Shown one piece after another: positions 42,177 through 50,888 of a DNA stretch of 64,000 nt. Source of the DNA: Pseudomonadaceae bacterium (GTDB lineage: Bacteria; Pseudomonadota; Gammaproteobacteria; Pseudomonadales; Azotimanducaceae). How positions within the stretch are numbered: the first letter of the stretch is position 1; the number at the start of each line of letters is the position of its first letter. The notes under the pieces are model-generated. The model was not told the origin of the DNA. It saw only the letters and a list, made by a program, of their open reading frames with translations, and ran no database searches. The position numbers and the translations under genes are program-made. The stretch is from positions 1 to 64,000 of the forward strand of contig JANSWO010000007.1 in the NCBI GenBank assembly GCA_024743435.1, given 5' to 3'.

Positions 42177-43835
42177 ATGAAGAAGAGTCTGATTGCCTTG
42201 TTGAGTGTCGCCGTCGTGCTGGCGATCGTCGCTTACCAGTACCGAACCGACCTGCTGCTGTTCTACGTCTCTCAGCAGGCGCAGCCCGAGATTGGGCCCA
42301 ACCAGGAGATCCATTGGCAGCAAGGCCCGGTAAGTGCCGAACAGCCGCCGAGCGAGCGCCCGCCAAACATCGTTTTCATCCTCGCGGACGATCTGGGCAT
42401 CAATGACTTAACGGCCTTTGGCGGTGGTGTTGCCGGGGGCGCGGTACCGACGCCGAGCATTGATGGCATCGCTCGCGACGGGGTCATGTTCAACACCAGC
42501 TATGCGGGGCACGGCACCTGCGCACCGTCTCGCGCCATGCTCATGACCGGACGCTATCCAACCCGAACCGGTTTTGAGTTCACCCCGACACCGCCGGGCT
42601 TCAGCCGCATGGTCACCTTGATGGGCAACGAGATGGACGACGGCCTTCCGCCCGGCGACTACAACCGCGAGCTCGACGAGAGCCAGCCCGACTACTGGAC
42701 CAAAGGGCTTCCTGCTGAGGAGACGACCATCGCCGAAGTACTGCAAGCGGGTGGCTACCACACCGTCCATATCGGAAAGTGGCATCTGGGTAATCGCAAC
42801 GGCATGGCGCCTAACGATCAAGGTTTCGAAGAAAGTCTGCTGATGGACAGCCAGCTGTTCGCCGAAGAGGACGATCCCAATGTTGTGAACGCCAAACTCG
42901 ACTTCGATCCTATTGACAAGTTTCTGTGGGCGAGAGGGCGCTTTTCTGCGCGGTTCAACGGCGGTGATGCCTTCACGCCCGGCGGTTATCTCACCGACTA
43001 TTGGACGGACGAGTCGCTGAAAGTCATCGAAGCGAACCAGCATCGGCCGTTCTTTCTATACCTCGCACACTGGGGCGTGCACACACCGCTGCAGGCGACG
43101 AAGGAAGACTACGATGCGGTCGGTGACCTCAAGCCTCACCGGTTGCGAGTGTACGCGGGGATGGTTCGCTCGCTGGATCGCAGCGTTCGACGCATCGAAG
43201 AGAAACTGGAGGCGCTCGGGCTCGTGGACAACACTATGATCGTGTTTTCCAGCGACAACGGCGGGGCGGGCTACATCGGTTTGCCTGAGGTGAACGCGCC
43301 TTATCGGGGTTGGAAGATCACCTTCTTTGAGGGCGGCATTCGAGCGCCGATCTTTGTGAAGTGGCCGGCGCAGATACCGGCGAACAGTACGGTGGATGAA
43401 CCCGTCGCGCACATCGACCTGATGCCAACGATGGCTGCGGCAGCGGGCGCGAAGTTGCCTAACGATGTGGAGGTTGACGGCCAGAACCTGCTGCCTGTGA
43501 TCCTCGGTACCGGGGAGCTACGGCGTCCAAACGACGCGTTGTATTGGCAATCCGGAGGAACGCGGGTTGTTCGTGCGGGTGACTGGAAGCTTCACGTCGA
43601 AGGTCGTCGCGACGAGAAATGGCTGTTCGATCTGGCCAACGATCCGACCGAGCAAACCAATCTGGCCGACAGCAGGCCGGACAAGCTCGGCGAGCTTCAA
43701 GCGCTGCTTGACCTGCACCAGGCCGAGTCTAGAGCTTTGCTGTGGCAACCCGCGACGGAGCGACCGATCGCGATCGATAAGACTCGCGCAGAGCGGGTTG
43801 AGCCAGGTGACGAAGTTGTTTACTGGCCGAATTGA
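42177..43835 (+). CDS. Type I sulfatase (arylsulfatase-like), membrane-anchored or exported
   Basis: A 552-residue sulfatase. An N-terminal hydrophobic helix (KKSLIALLSVAVVLAIVAY) serves as signal or anchor. The metal-binding strand is NIVFILADDLGINDL (Asp71, Asp72), and the sulfatase signature is GTCAPSRAMLMTGR, with Cys115 of C-x-P-S-R to become formylglycine. A later FSSDNGGAGYIGLP and HIGKWHLGNR supply metal and His residues. No FGE or anSME gene is in the window, so the maturase must lie elsewhere. It is paralogous to the gene at 47878. Confidence 0.93.
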   Translation: MKKSLIALLSVAVVLAIVAYQYRTDLLLFYVSQQAQPEIGPNQEIHWQQGPVSAEQPPSERPPNIVFILADDLGINDLTAFGGGVAGGAVPTPSIDGIARDGVMFNTSYAGHGTCAPSRAMLMTGRYPTRTGFEFTPTPPGFSRMVTLMGNEMDDGLPPGDYNRELDESQPDYWTKGLPAEETTIAEVLQAGGYHTVHIGKWHLGNRNGMAPNDQGFEESLLMDSQLFAEEDDPNVVNAKLDFDPIDKFLWARGRFSARFNGGDAFTPGGYLTDYWTDESLKVIEANQHRPFFLYLAHWGVHTPLQATKEDYDAVGDLKPHRLRVYAGMVRSLDRSVRRIEEKLEALGLVDNTMIVFSSDNGGAGYIGLPEVNAPYRGWKITFFEGGIRAPIFVKWPAQIPANSTVDEPVAHIDLMPTMAAAAGAKLPNDVEVDGQNLLPVILGTGELRRPNDALYWQSGGTRVVRAGDWKLHVEGRRDEKWLFDLANDPTEQTNLADSRPDKLGELQALLDLHQAESRALLWQPATERPIAIDKTRAERVEPGDEVVYWPN

Positions 43836-43973
43836 GCAAGGAAGTGCTCAGTTGAGTTTCAGTGGGCAGCATATGCGGTGCGCGGCGACCGATATCGCGC
43901 GGCGACCCGGCCCAACGGCAGGCTTCGAACGCGCCTGTCAGCTTTGTTCTCATAGGAATGCAAGGGGCCAGGC

Positions 43974-45110
43974 ATGAACCGACGGCAGGAGACGTACCGG
44001 CTCTACGCGATGCCTCATTCGCTCTATTCGGGACGGGCCCGCAGCTATCTGATAAAGCACAAGGTTCCGTTTCAGGAACTGTCTACAGGGCATGAGAGCT
44101 TCAAAGCGGACGTCCTCCCGAAAGCCAAGCTGTCGACCATTCCCGCTCTGGTGACGCCTGCAGGTCAAGTGATTCGCGATGGCGGGGCGATCATTGAGTA
44201 CTTTGAGGCTGGCAGTGGCCGGCCCGCGCAACCCGCTGGGGTGCGCCAGCAGATCATCAGCGCGTTGTTTGATGTGATTGGCACCGATGGTCTGCTCAGG
44301 CCAGCCATGCACTACCGATGGAACTTTCCGAAAGCGAACCTCGGGTTTGTCCGATATCACTTCCTGGGTTCGCAGAGAGATACGCCTGCGCGAGGGGAGA
44401 AAACCGACGCCATGATGGATCGCATGCGTCATGCGGCGATGATCTTTGGCGTAACCGATGCAAGCCGAGAGCTCGTCGAGGCGTTGTACCTGGAGTACCT
44501 GGATGCGCTCAATGCCCACTTCGAGCACTACCCCTACCTCCTGGGTTGGCGGCCGTGCATTGGCGATTTTGGCTTGCTGGGACCGATGTATGCACACCTT
44601 GGCCGTGATCCGTACCCGGCGCGACTGATGCAACAGCAAGCCCCACGGGTCTACAGGTGGACTGAGCGTATGAATCGCTTCGACCAGGACGCCCCGGAGT
44701 ACTTCCATGCCGGGACGGACCTTCTGCCGCGCGACGAGATCCCCGAAAGTCTGGTAGCCGTCTTGCGGGTACTGGCGCAGGACTTCGTGCCGGAGACTGA
44801 AGCGGCGGCGGAGTTCATCAACGCCTGGTTGGCGAGCAATCGCCCCGAACCAGGATCGGTAGCCGTGGGGCGCCTGGCCCAGGGCATGGGTACGGTCCGC
44901 TTTTCAGTGCGCGGCGAAACCATTGATGCTCTGGCGCAGCCTCATCGTTTCTATCTGCTTCAGCGTGTACAGGACAGTTATGCGGCGCTGCCGGCTGAAC
45001 AAAAGCTCGCAGTGGATGAGTTGTTGGCCGAGAGCGGCATGACCACCGTGATCACGACAACGCTTAACCGGCGCATCGTCCGTGCTGACAATCTAGATGT
45101 TTGGGATTGA
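43974..45110 (+). CDS. Long GST-like protein (second copy)
   Basis: A 378-residue GST-like protein. The N-terminus is YRLYAMPHSLYSGRARSYLI, then a cis-Pro loop KLSTIPALVTPAG and RDGGAIIEYFEAG. The helical region has YLEYLDALNAHFEHYPYLLG and RPCIGDFGLLGPMYAHLGRD. The extended C-terminus (about 120 residues) matches the style of the gene at 41115. Sequence identity between the copies is low. The gap of 138 bp from the sulfatase contains no recognisable gene. Confidence 0.8.
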   Translation: MNRRQETYRLYAMPHSLYSGRARSYLIKHKVPFQELSTGHESFKADVLPKAKLSTIPALVTPAGQVIRDGGAIIEYFEAGSGRPAQPAGVRQQIISALFDVIGTDGLLRPAMHYRWNFPKANLGFVRYHFLGSQRDTPARGEKTDAMMDRMRHAAMIFGVTDASRELVEALYLEYLDALNAHFEHYPYLLGWRPCIGDFGLLGPMYAHLGRDPYPARLMQQQAPRVYRWTERMNRFDQDAPEYFHAGTDLLPRDEIPESLVAVLRVLAQDFVPETEAAAEFINAWLASNRPEPGSVAVGRLAQGMGTVRFSVRGETIDALAQPHRFYLLQRVQDSYAALPAEQKLAVDELLAESGMTTVITTTLNRRIVRADNLDVWD

Positions 45111-45194
45111 ACCGACCGTCCTGATCGGAAATGTCCGTGGCTTGCCGTGCGGGGTGGGTAGCGACTTCTGTTAAGGTCAGCGCCCATTCTGACA

Positions 45195-45209
45195 TAATGC
45201 GATGCATTA
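45195..45209. promoter_or_regulatory. Operator copy 4, TAATG-CGATG-CATTA
   Basis: A perfect palindrome in the gap before the DUF4345-like gene, 28 bp upstream of its GTG start at 45238. An ATG at 45202 lies inside the palindrome and is therefore unlikely to be the start. Confidence 0.7.
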
Positions 45210-45237
45210 CTTCAGATTGCTAAGGGTGAAGAGTCAA

Positions 45238-45621
45238 GTGAAAGCCGTCTTGAAAGTTGCCGTATTGCTACCGGCCGTGCTGTTTATCGTAATGGGGATT
45301 CGGTGGCTGGTGGATCCGGCGGGCAGTGCTGACGATCTCGGTCTGGTGCTGGCGCACGGTCTTGGCCGCAGCTCGATGATCGGCGACTTCGCCGCATTCT
45401 TTCTTACCGCTGGGTTGTGCGCGCTTGTTGGCGTTGTCACGGCTAAGCGTTTTTGGTTCTACCCGCCCGCGATGTTGTTGCTCTTAGCTGCTACCGGCCG
45501 AGTCCTCGCGTGGGCGCTGCACGATGCTGCCTTTGCCAGTGGTCCGATTCTGTTCGAGATCGTGGTAGGTGCTGTGCTGTTGGCTGCGACACGGTGGGTG
45601 GCGGAGCCTTCGGCATCGTGA
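45238..45621 (+). CDS. DUF4345-like small membrane protein
   Basis: A 127-residue protein of about four hydrophobic helices (VAVLLPAVLFIVMGIRWLV, DFAAFFLTAGLCALVGVVT, FWFYPPAMLLLLAATGRVLA, ILFEIVVGAVLLAATRWVA), with the DUF4345 feature of a Gly/Arg pair before helix 2 (GLGRSSMIGD). Start: GTG at 45238, since the in-frame ATG at 45202 falls inside operator copy 4. Its stop overlaps the GTG start of the sulfatase by 4 bp. Confidence 0.68.
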   Translation: MKAVLKVAVLLPAVLFIVMGIRWLVDPAGSADDLGLVLAHGLGRSSMIGDFAAFFLTAGLCALVGVVTAKRFWFYPPAMLLLLAATGRVLAWALHDAAFASGPILFEIVVGAVLLAATRWVAEPSAS

Positions 45622-47453
45622 GGAAACGTTTCAGAGTGTCGCCAGGGGCCTCTGATCAGCCTTTTGCTCGGAGTGCCGGTCTGGGCGTATTGAAACATTT
45701 GCTCCTACTCCCACTTATGTTCGCTAGCGCTATCGCGCTGGCAACGCCAGATGGCGGCCGTCCGAACATCGTGTTTCTGCTGGCTGACGATCTGGGCTAC
45801 ACCGATATCGCCCCCTATGGTGCAGAGGTGAACACGCCGTCGTTGTCCGCGCTGGCCGAGCGAGGGATTCGCTTTACGAACTACCACACGGCGGCTAACT
45901 GTGCACCGGCGCGAGCGATGCTGCTGACGGGTGTGAATAACCACCTCGCGGGCGTCCCGAACATTCCCGAGATGTTGGCGCCCGAGCAACGTCGCCACCC
46001 GAACTACCAAGGAGTTCTGGGTAGCAACGTCGTCACTGTTGCCACGCTACTGGAAAGCGCCGGCTACAACACATACATGGCTGGCAAGTGGCATCTAGGA
46101 TCAGCACCCGACAAGCGTCCCAGCCGTCGTGGCTTCAAGCGCACATTCGCGTTGATGGACTCAGGCGCGGACAACTGGGAACAGCGTCCCTATCTGCCCA
46201 TCTATCGAGCAGCCAACTGGTTCGCAGATGGGGAACGCACTTCGTTGCCTGAAGACTTCTACTCGTCGGAGTTTCTCGTCAATAGGGCTATCGAGTTCAT
46301 TGACAGCAACTTGAGCGACGGCAAACCCTTCTTTGCTTACTTGCCGTTTCAGGCGGTGCACATTCCGGTACAGGCGCCTCAGGATTTTATCGATCGCTAT
46401 ATGGGCGTCTACGATGAAGGCTGGGATGCGCTGCGAGAGAGTCGGCGACAGCGCGCTATTGAGATTGGCTTGGTGCCGGCCAGCGCGGGCATGAAGCGCA
46501 TGGCAAGCACACAGGATTGGGCGTCCCTCACGGCCGAGCGCAAACGCTACGAGGCCAAACGCATGGCCGTTTACGCCGGTATGATCGAAGCGATGGACTA
46601 TCACATTGGGCGTTTGATCGAGTATCTCAAGACTCAGGGTGTTTACGACAACACGGTCTTCATCTTCACCTCGGACAACGGCGCCGAGGCCAGTGGGCCG
46701 ATTGATCCGTTGAGTTTCGCGAGTCGACGGGCGTCCAGCAACTTGGGTTACCACTCAGACATCGAGCGGCTAGGTCTCAAAGGGAGTTACAACAGTATCA
46801 GCCCGAGTTTTGCCAGTGCCGCCGCCAGCCCGTTGTCGTACTACAAGTTCTATGCCGGTGAGGGCGGGCTACGGGTGCCCTTGATTGTCTCGGGTTTGCC
46901 TATAGTTGCTAGCCCCGCGCTCACGAATGCGTTTGTCTGGGCCACAGATATCACCCCCACCATCCTCTCGATTGCTGGTGTTGAGCGGCCTGGGTCGAGG
47001 TTTGGCGGCAGGCCCGTGTTGCCGATGAGCGGCCGTGACCTGTCACCCCTCATTCGCGGGGAAGCCGATCACGTGTACAGCGACGAAGACGCCGTAGGCT
47101 ACGAGCTGACCGGGCACGTCGCGTTCTTTCAGGGCGAATACAAGCTGGTTAGAAACCGGCCGCCCGGGGGGGATGGCGAATGGCATGTGTACAACATCGC
47201 ATCAGACCCTGGAGAGGTAATCGATCTAAAGGATAGCGAGCCCGCACGGTTCCAACAGATGGTATCGGGCTATGAGCAGTTTGCCCGGGACAACGGAGTG
47301 ATGCCTCTCCCGCAGGGTTACACACAGTCTGGTCAGATCCTGTCGAACTTCCTCGCCGCGAGCCTGCGTCTGGATATCGTCGTTATGCTGCTGACGTTGC
47401 TCGTGCTGTTGCCCTTCGTGGTGGCTCACCGGCTCAAGAAAAGCTCCGACTAA
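45618..47453 (+). CDS. Type I sulfatase with C-terminal helix
   Basis: A 611-residue sulfatase from a GTG at 45618 overlapping the DUF4345 stop (a TTG at 45690 is an alternative closer to the signal peptide). Signal-like stretch LKHLLLLPLMFASAIALA, then RPNIVFLLADDLGYTDIAPY and the motif NCAPARAMLLTG with Cys95 of C-x-P-x-R, AGKWHLGSAPD and FTSDNGAEASGP. A C-terminal hydrophobic helix (LDIVVMLLTLLVLLPFVVA) suggests membrane anchoring. It differs clearly from the two sulfatases at 42177 and 47878. Confidence 0.92.
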   Translation: MRKRFRVSPGASDQPFARSAGLGVLKHLLLLPLMFASAIALATPDGGRPNIVFLLADDLGYTDIAPYGAEVNTPSLSALAERGIRFTNYHTAANCAPARAMLLTGVNNHLAGVPNIPEMLAPEQRRHPNYQGVLGSNVVTVATLLESAGYNTYMAGKWHLGSAPDKRPSRRGFKRTFALMDSGADNWEQRPYLPIYRAANWFADGERTSLPEDFYSSEFLVNRAIEFIDSNLSDGKPFFAYLPFQAVHIPVQAPQDFIDRYMGVYDEGWDALRESRRQRAIEIGLVPASAGMKRMASTQDWASLTAERKRYEAKRMAVYAGMIEAMDYHIGRLIEYLKTQGVYDNTVFIFTSDNGAEASGPIDPLSFASRRASSNLGYHSDIERLGLKGSYNSISPSFASAAASPLSYYKFYAGEGGLRVPLIVSGLPIVASPALTNAFVWATDITPTILSIAGVERPGSRFGGRPVLPMSGRDLSPLIRGEADHVYSDEDAVGYELTGHVAFFQGEYKLVRNRPPGGDGEWHVYNIASDPGEVIDLKDSEPARFQQMVSGYEQFARDNGVMPLPQGYTQSGQILSNFLAASLRLDIVVMLLTLLVLLPFVVAHRLKKSSD

Positions 47454-47516
47454 GGCTCCATCATGGCTCGGCGCTTTTTACTCAGTTTTCAGAGCAAATT
47501 GCTGAAAAGGGCTAAC

Positions 47517-47863
47517 GTGCAGTTTGATCATCTACTACTTGGCGCCGGAGTATTCGAGGTTACAAGCCTTATCCTGCACTTAAATCGCTGATCAAGGAGG
47601 TGTTGGCGAGCGCGATGCAAACGCGGTCCTCGTTGAACACCCCGCCTTGATTGTGGTGCGTTCACCACAGTGTTGCTCAACTACGCTTGGTCGCTTGGGT
47701 TCGGTGCTGTGGCCAACAGCCAAGGCATCATGCAATCGCCCATGGTGGGCTCGATGCGAGATTTCCAGCTTGTGCGTTAGTCTCGGAGCCCGAAAACATG
47801 GGTGAAACGGCTCGGTTTCTAGGCTTTGACGAGTTATTCGAAACCATTGCGCTCGGCTCATGA
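47517..47863 (+). pseudogene. Nitroreductase relic with internal deletion and frameshifts
   Basis: GTGCAGTTTGATCATCTACT at 47517 encodes VQFDHLLLG, the start of the nitroreductase at 51664-52341 (MQFDDVLLGRR). A shifted frame then resembles SIRGYKPYPALKSLIKEVLA-type residues. Most of the middle is missing. The 3' half is recognisable as LNYAWSLGFGAVANSQGIMQ then SPMV and ENMGETARFLGFDEL, matching VNAAWSRGLGAVINSQGIMQ and SVEDAARFLGFDD of the intact copy. The gap from 47454 holds no other gene. Confidence 0.82.
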
Positions 47864-47877
47864 GTGTTGCTGGTGGG

Positions 47878-49491
47878 TCAGTTGGTCCAGAGAATGGTTT
47901 CGTGGTCAGTCTCCGGAAGCGTGTCGATTGTGTGGTCGATCGATATGGGCGTTTCCACCAGCGCGGGCCACAGCGGTTCTACCATCTGTTCGTCGAGTCT
48001 GTAGAGAAGCGCTTTCAATTTCGCCAGCCGATCAGGGTTAGTTTCGCTTAAGTTGATTGTTTCTGTCGGATCAACGTTTAAGTTAAATAGCCAGGTTTTG
48101 CCATTCTGTTCTTGCAGTTGTAGCTTCCAGCCATCCTGCTGGACCACCTTGTAACCACCCGTGCGCCAGAAAAGCGGCCGTCGAAGCGGACGTGGATTGG
48201 TAATGGCATAGTCGAGCACGTCGACCCCGTCGATAGTGCGATCATCCGGCACGGGTAGACCGGCCGCCGCCAGCGCCGTAGCAAATATGTCGATGTGCGC
48301 GACGGCGGGATCGTATTGGCTGCCAGCCGGGATCCGTTCGGGCCAGCGAAAGAAATAGGGCGCACGGATGCCGCCTTCGAAGAAGGTGATCTTCCAGCCG
48401 CGATAGGGTTTGTTCAGGTCTGGCAGGCCGACATAGCCGGCGCCGCCGTTGTCGCTGGTGAAGATCACCATGGTGTTATCGGCTATGCCGTTGTCATCCA
48501 GGGCCTTCAGTACCTGACCGATTCCCCGGTCCAGGCCTCTCAACATTCCAGCATACGTACGCTCGGTATGGCCGGTAATGTGTGCCAGCGCATCGTAGTC
48601 GGCTTTCTCTGCCTGTAGCGGAGTGTGCGGAGCGTTGTAGGCGAGGTATAGGAAGAACGGCCGGTTGCGGTTAGCTTCGATGACCTTCACTGCATGACGG
48701 CTGAAGTAATCGGTCATGTGTGAGTTTGGGTGAAAACGCCCGCTGTTGTTGTGCCGAACTGCGTAACTCAAGTTAGGCCACAAGAATCGGTCGATTGGGT
48801 CGAAGTCCTGTTTTGAGTTGACGGCGTTAGCATCGTCCTCTGGCAGAAACATAGCGGCGCCGGGTAAGAAACCAAGGAACTCATTAAAACCCTGGTCCAG
48901 GGGGCGATAGCCCTCGGCTTCGCCTAGATGCCACTTGCCCAATGCGACGGAATGGTAGCCCCGCTGCGCGAGAAGCTCCGCCAGCGTTAGTTCACTGCCG
49001 GGCAGGCCGAGCGTGTCACTGGGCGGATAGTTTTCAGCATTGTCGGCGATGTATCCATCGCCGGCTGTCAATCGCGCGAACTCCGGGCGGGCTGGGGTGA
49101 ACTCAAAACCCGAGCGCGTGGCGAATCGTCCGGTCAGCAATGCAGCTCGGGAAGGCGCACAAGTGCCGTTACCGGCATAGCCGTTGGTGAAGTGAATGCC
49201 TTGCTCGGCAATCGCGTCGATGTTCGGCGTGGGAACGGTACCATCTGCGATCCCCCCACCGTAAAAGGTGATGTCGTTGAAGCCGAGATCGTCTGCAACG
49301 ATCAGAATAATATTCGGTGGCTGCTCGCCACCCGCAGGTTCGGTGGGACCGCTCTGCCAGACGACTTGCCGGTGCTCGCCCACAGGGTCGACGATGCCGG
49401 AGATGATGCCGGGCAGGTAGTACCAGTATTGAGAGAACGCCCAGATACCGGCTGCGATCAGTGCTAGGACGATGACCAGGAATCTCTTCAT
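47878..49491 (-). CDS. Type I sulfatase (arylsulfatase-like), paralog of the 42-kb gene
   Basis: A 537-residue sulfatase. An N-terminal helix (RFLVIVLALIAAGIWAFS) works as signal or anchor. The strand NIILIVADDLGFNDIT carries the metal Asp residues, and the signature GTCAPSRAALLTGR has Cys111 of C-x-P-S-R. Also visible: SVALGKWHLGEAEGY and FTSDNGGAGYVGLP. It is closely related to the sulfatase at 42177, but on the opposite strand. The dehalogenase gene lies 23 bp upstream in the same direction, so both may be under operator copy 5. Confidence 0.93.
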   Translation of the reverse strand: MKRFLVIVLALIAAGIWAFSQYWYYLPGIISGIVDPVGEHRQVVWQSGPTEPAGGEQPPNIILIVADDLGFNDITFYGGGIADGTVPTPNIDAIAEQGIHFTNGYAGNGTCAPSRAALLTGRFATRSGFEFTPARPEFARLTAGDGYIADNAENYPPSDTLGLPGSELTLAELLAQRGYHSVALGKWHLGEAEGYRPLDQGFNEFLGFLPGAAMFLPEDDANAVNSKQDFDPIDRFLWPNLSYAVRHNNSGRFHPNSHMTDYFSRHAVKVIEANRNRPFFLYLAYNAPHTPLQAEKADYDALAHITGHTERTYAGMLRGLDRGIGQVLKALDDNGIADNTMVIFTSDNGGAGYVGLPDLNKPYRGWKITFFEGGIRAPYFFRWPERIPAGSQYDPAVAHIDIFATALAAAGLPVPDDRTIDGVDVLDYAITNPRPLRRPLFWRTGGYKVVQQDGWKLQLQEQNGKTWLFNLNVDPTETINLSETNPDRLAKLKALLYRLDEQMVEPLWPALVETPISIDHTIDTLPETDHETILWTN

Positions 49492-49514
49492 GTTGCCGCG
49501 CTCCCCAGAGTAGG

Positions 49515-50582
49515 TCAGGTCGATTGAATGAGGTTGATGATGACATGTGCCACTTGTTCGGGAGCGTTCTCCTGAACGAAGTGCCCGCCACCTTCTATAG
49601 TGGTATGCGGTAGGCCCTGGGTGCCTGGAACTTTCTTCCTGAATTGTGTCTCACCACCGCGTGTGACGGGATCGTCATCGGCAAAGGCGCACAAAAAGGG
49701 TTTGTTAAAAGACTCGAAGAACTCCCAAGCTTTACGCTGTTCTTCCAAGGAAGGTGAGGTGGGTAGGGTCGGTACTTGGCTCGGCATCGCGCGCGGCCCC
49801 ATCTTGTAGCTCGGGTCGGGAAAAGGCGCATCGTAAGCCCTCGCCAACGGTGTCGGCAGGGGGGAAGTGACGCCAACTTTGTTCAGCAAGAATTTGATCG
49901 CCTGCACTGGCTTCGCAGGTGGTTGCAGCATCATCGACATGAAGAAACCAATCGGAAGGTTCTCGGTTTCCCAGCACCATTTCTGCCAATAGGCGAATGT
50001 GCGTGCGGGGTGGTCTCCGTCGCCCATGCTTGCGAGCGCCTTCTGCAATTCGATCAGGCTGGGTGTGGGTTTGTTGGTCCGGAAATCTTCGATCTCCTTC
50101 ACGATAGCTTCCGGTACATCGGGGTTGTACGGCAGGCCGGTATTTGAGATGACCACCCGGTCAAAGCGCTCCGCGTGATTGACCACGAGGCGCAGACCGA
50201 TAAGGCCACCCCAGTCTTGACCAAAGAAAGTGATGCCGGACAAGTCATTCGCCTCGAGCCATTTCCCCATCCACTCGACCTGACGCTCGTAACTGTAATC
50301 TTCCCGCGCGGCCGGTTTGTCTGATTTGCCGTAGCCCACCAGGTCAGGCGCGATAACGCGCATACCTGCGCGAGTCAGGTGGGGAATCACGTGCCGATAC
50401 AGGTAGCTCCACACAGGCTGGCCGTGCATGCACAGTACCAACTGACCATCTGTTGGGCCTTCATCGAGGTGGTGTATGCGGAGCTCGCTGCCCTCGTCGG
50501 TCTGAATCGTCGTGTAATGGGGTGCGAAAGGGTAGTCCGCCAGTCCTTCGAAGCGATCGTCGGGGGTTCTCAGAATTTTCAT
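49515..50582 (-). CDS. Haloalkane-dehalogenase-like alpha/beta hydrolase
   Basis: A 355-residue hydrolase of the DhlA/DhmA type. LRTPDDRFEGLADYPFAPHY at the N-terminus, MHGQPVWSYLYR as oxyanion region, FFGQDWGGLIGL with nucleophile Asp123-Trp124, and GGGHFVQENAP with catalytic His334. The gene shows the same N-terminal RTPD..F..L..YPF.PHY block as the one at 29270. It is transcribed toward the sulfatase, as the promoter-proximal gene of that pair, with TATAAT at 50614-50619 (minus strand). Confidence 0.9.
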   Translation of the reverse strand: MKILRTPDDRFEGLADYPFAPHYTTIQTDEGSELRIHHLDEGPTDGQLVLCMHGQPVWSYLYRHVIPHLTRAGMRVIAPDLVGYGKSDKPAAREDYSYERQVEWMGKWLEANDLSGITFFGQDWGGLIGLRLVVNHAERFDRVVISNTGLPYNPDVPEAIVKEIEDFRTNKPTPSLIELQKALASMGDGDHPARTFAYWQKWCWETENLPIGFFMSMMLQPPAKPVQAIKFLLNKVGVTSPLPTPLARAYDAPFPDPSYKMGPRAMPSQVPTLPTSPSLEEQRKAWEFFESFNKPFLCAFADDDPVTRGGETQFRKKVPGTQGLPHTTIEGGGHFVQENAPEQVAHVIINLIQST

Positions 50583-50602
50583 TGGCGTCAGATCTGCCTA
50601 GT

Positions 50603-50617
50603 TAATGAGAGTCATTA
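50603..50617. promoter_or_regulatory. Operator copy 5, TAATG-AGAGT-CATTA, over a -10 box
   Basis: A perfect palindrome upstream of the dehalogenase gene (start 50582). It overlaps the minus-strand TATAAT at 50614-50619, so a bound protein would block the promoter directly. Confidence 0.75.
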
Positions 50618-50888
50618 TAAGATAATTCTCGAGTCGCCAGGTAGCAGCACCGATCGCTTTGCAGTCAGCACCTCGCGAGAAAAGCTCGTCTCCGAACTGA
50701 GCGCGACCCGATCTTCCTCGCTCGTTCAAATCTTGCATGCGCGGGGGGATCGCCATCGAGGTATCGGATTTCGGCGAAGCTGGGGTCAAGCGATGGGAAA
50801 GACGTGAACCAAAGACAGGGTCACCGGATTGTTCGGCATTCGACACTCGAGCCGCTGGGTGTGCAGAGGAGGCACAGGCAGCTCGTTC
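50618..50888. other. Intergenic 271 bp, nothing recognised
   Basis: The rest of the gap between the dehalogenase promoter and the TetR stop. Frames such as 50598-50846 minus are open but not protein-like. I see no repeat or RNA. Confidence 0.4.

Noticed and set aside
45202-45621. ATG start at 45202 for the DUF4345-like gene
   Set aside because: The ATG is inside operator copy 4. The GTG at 45238 gives a normal membrane protein.
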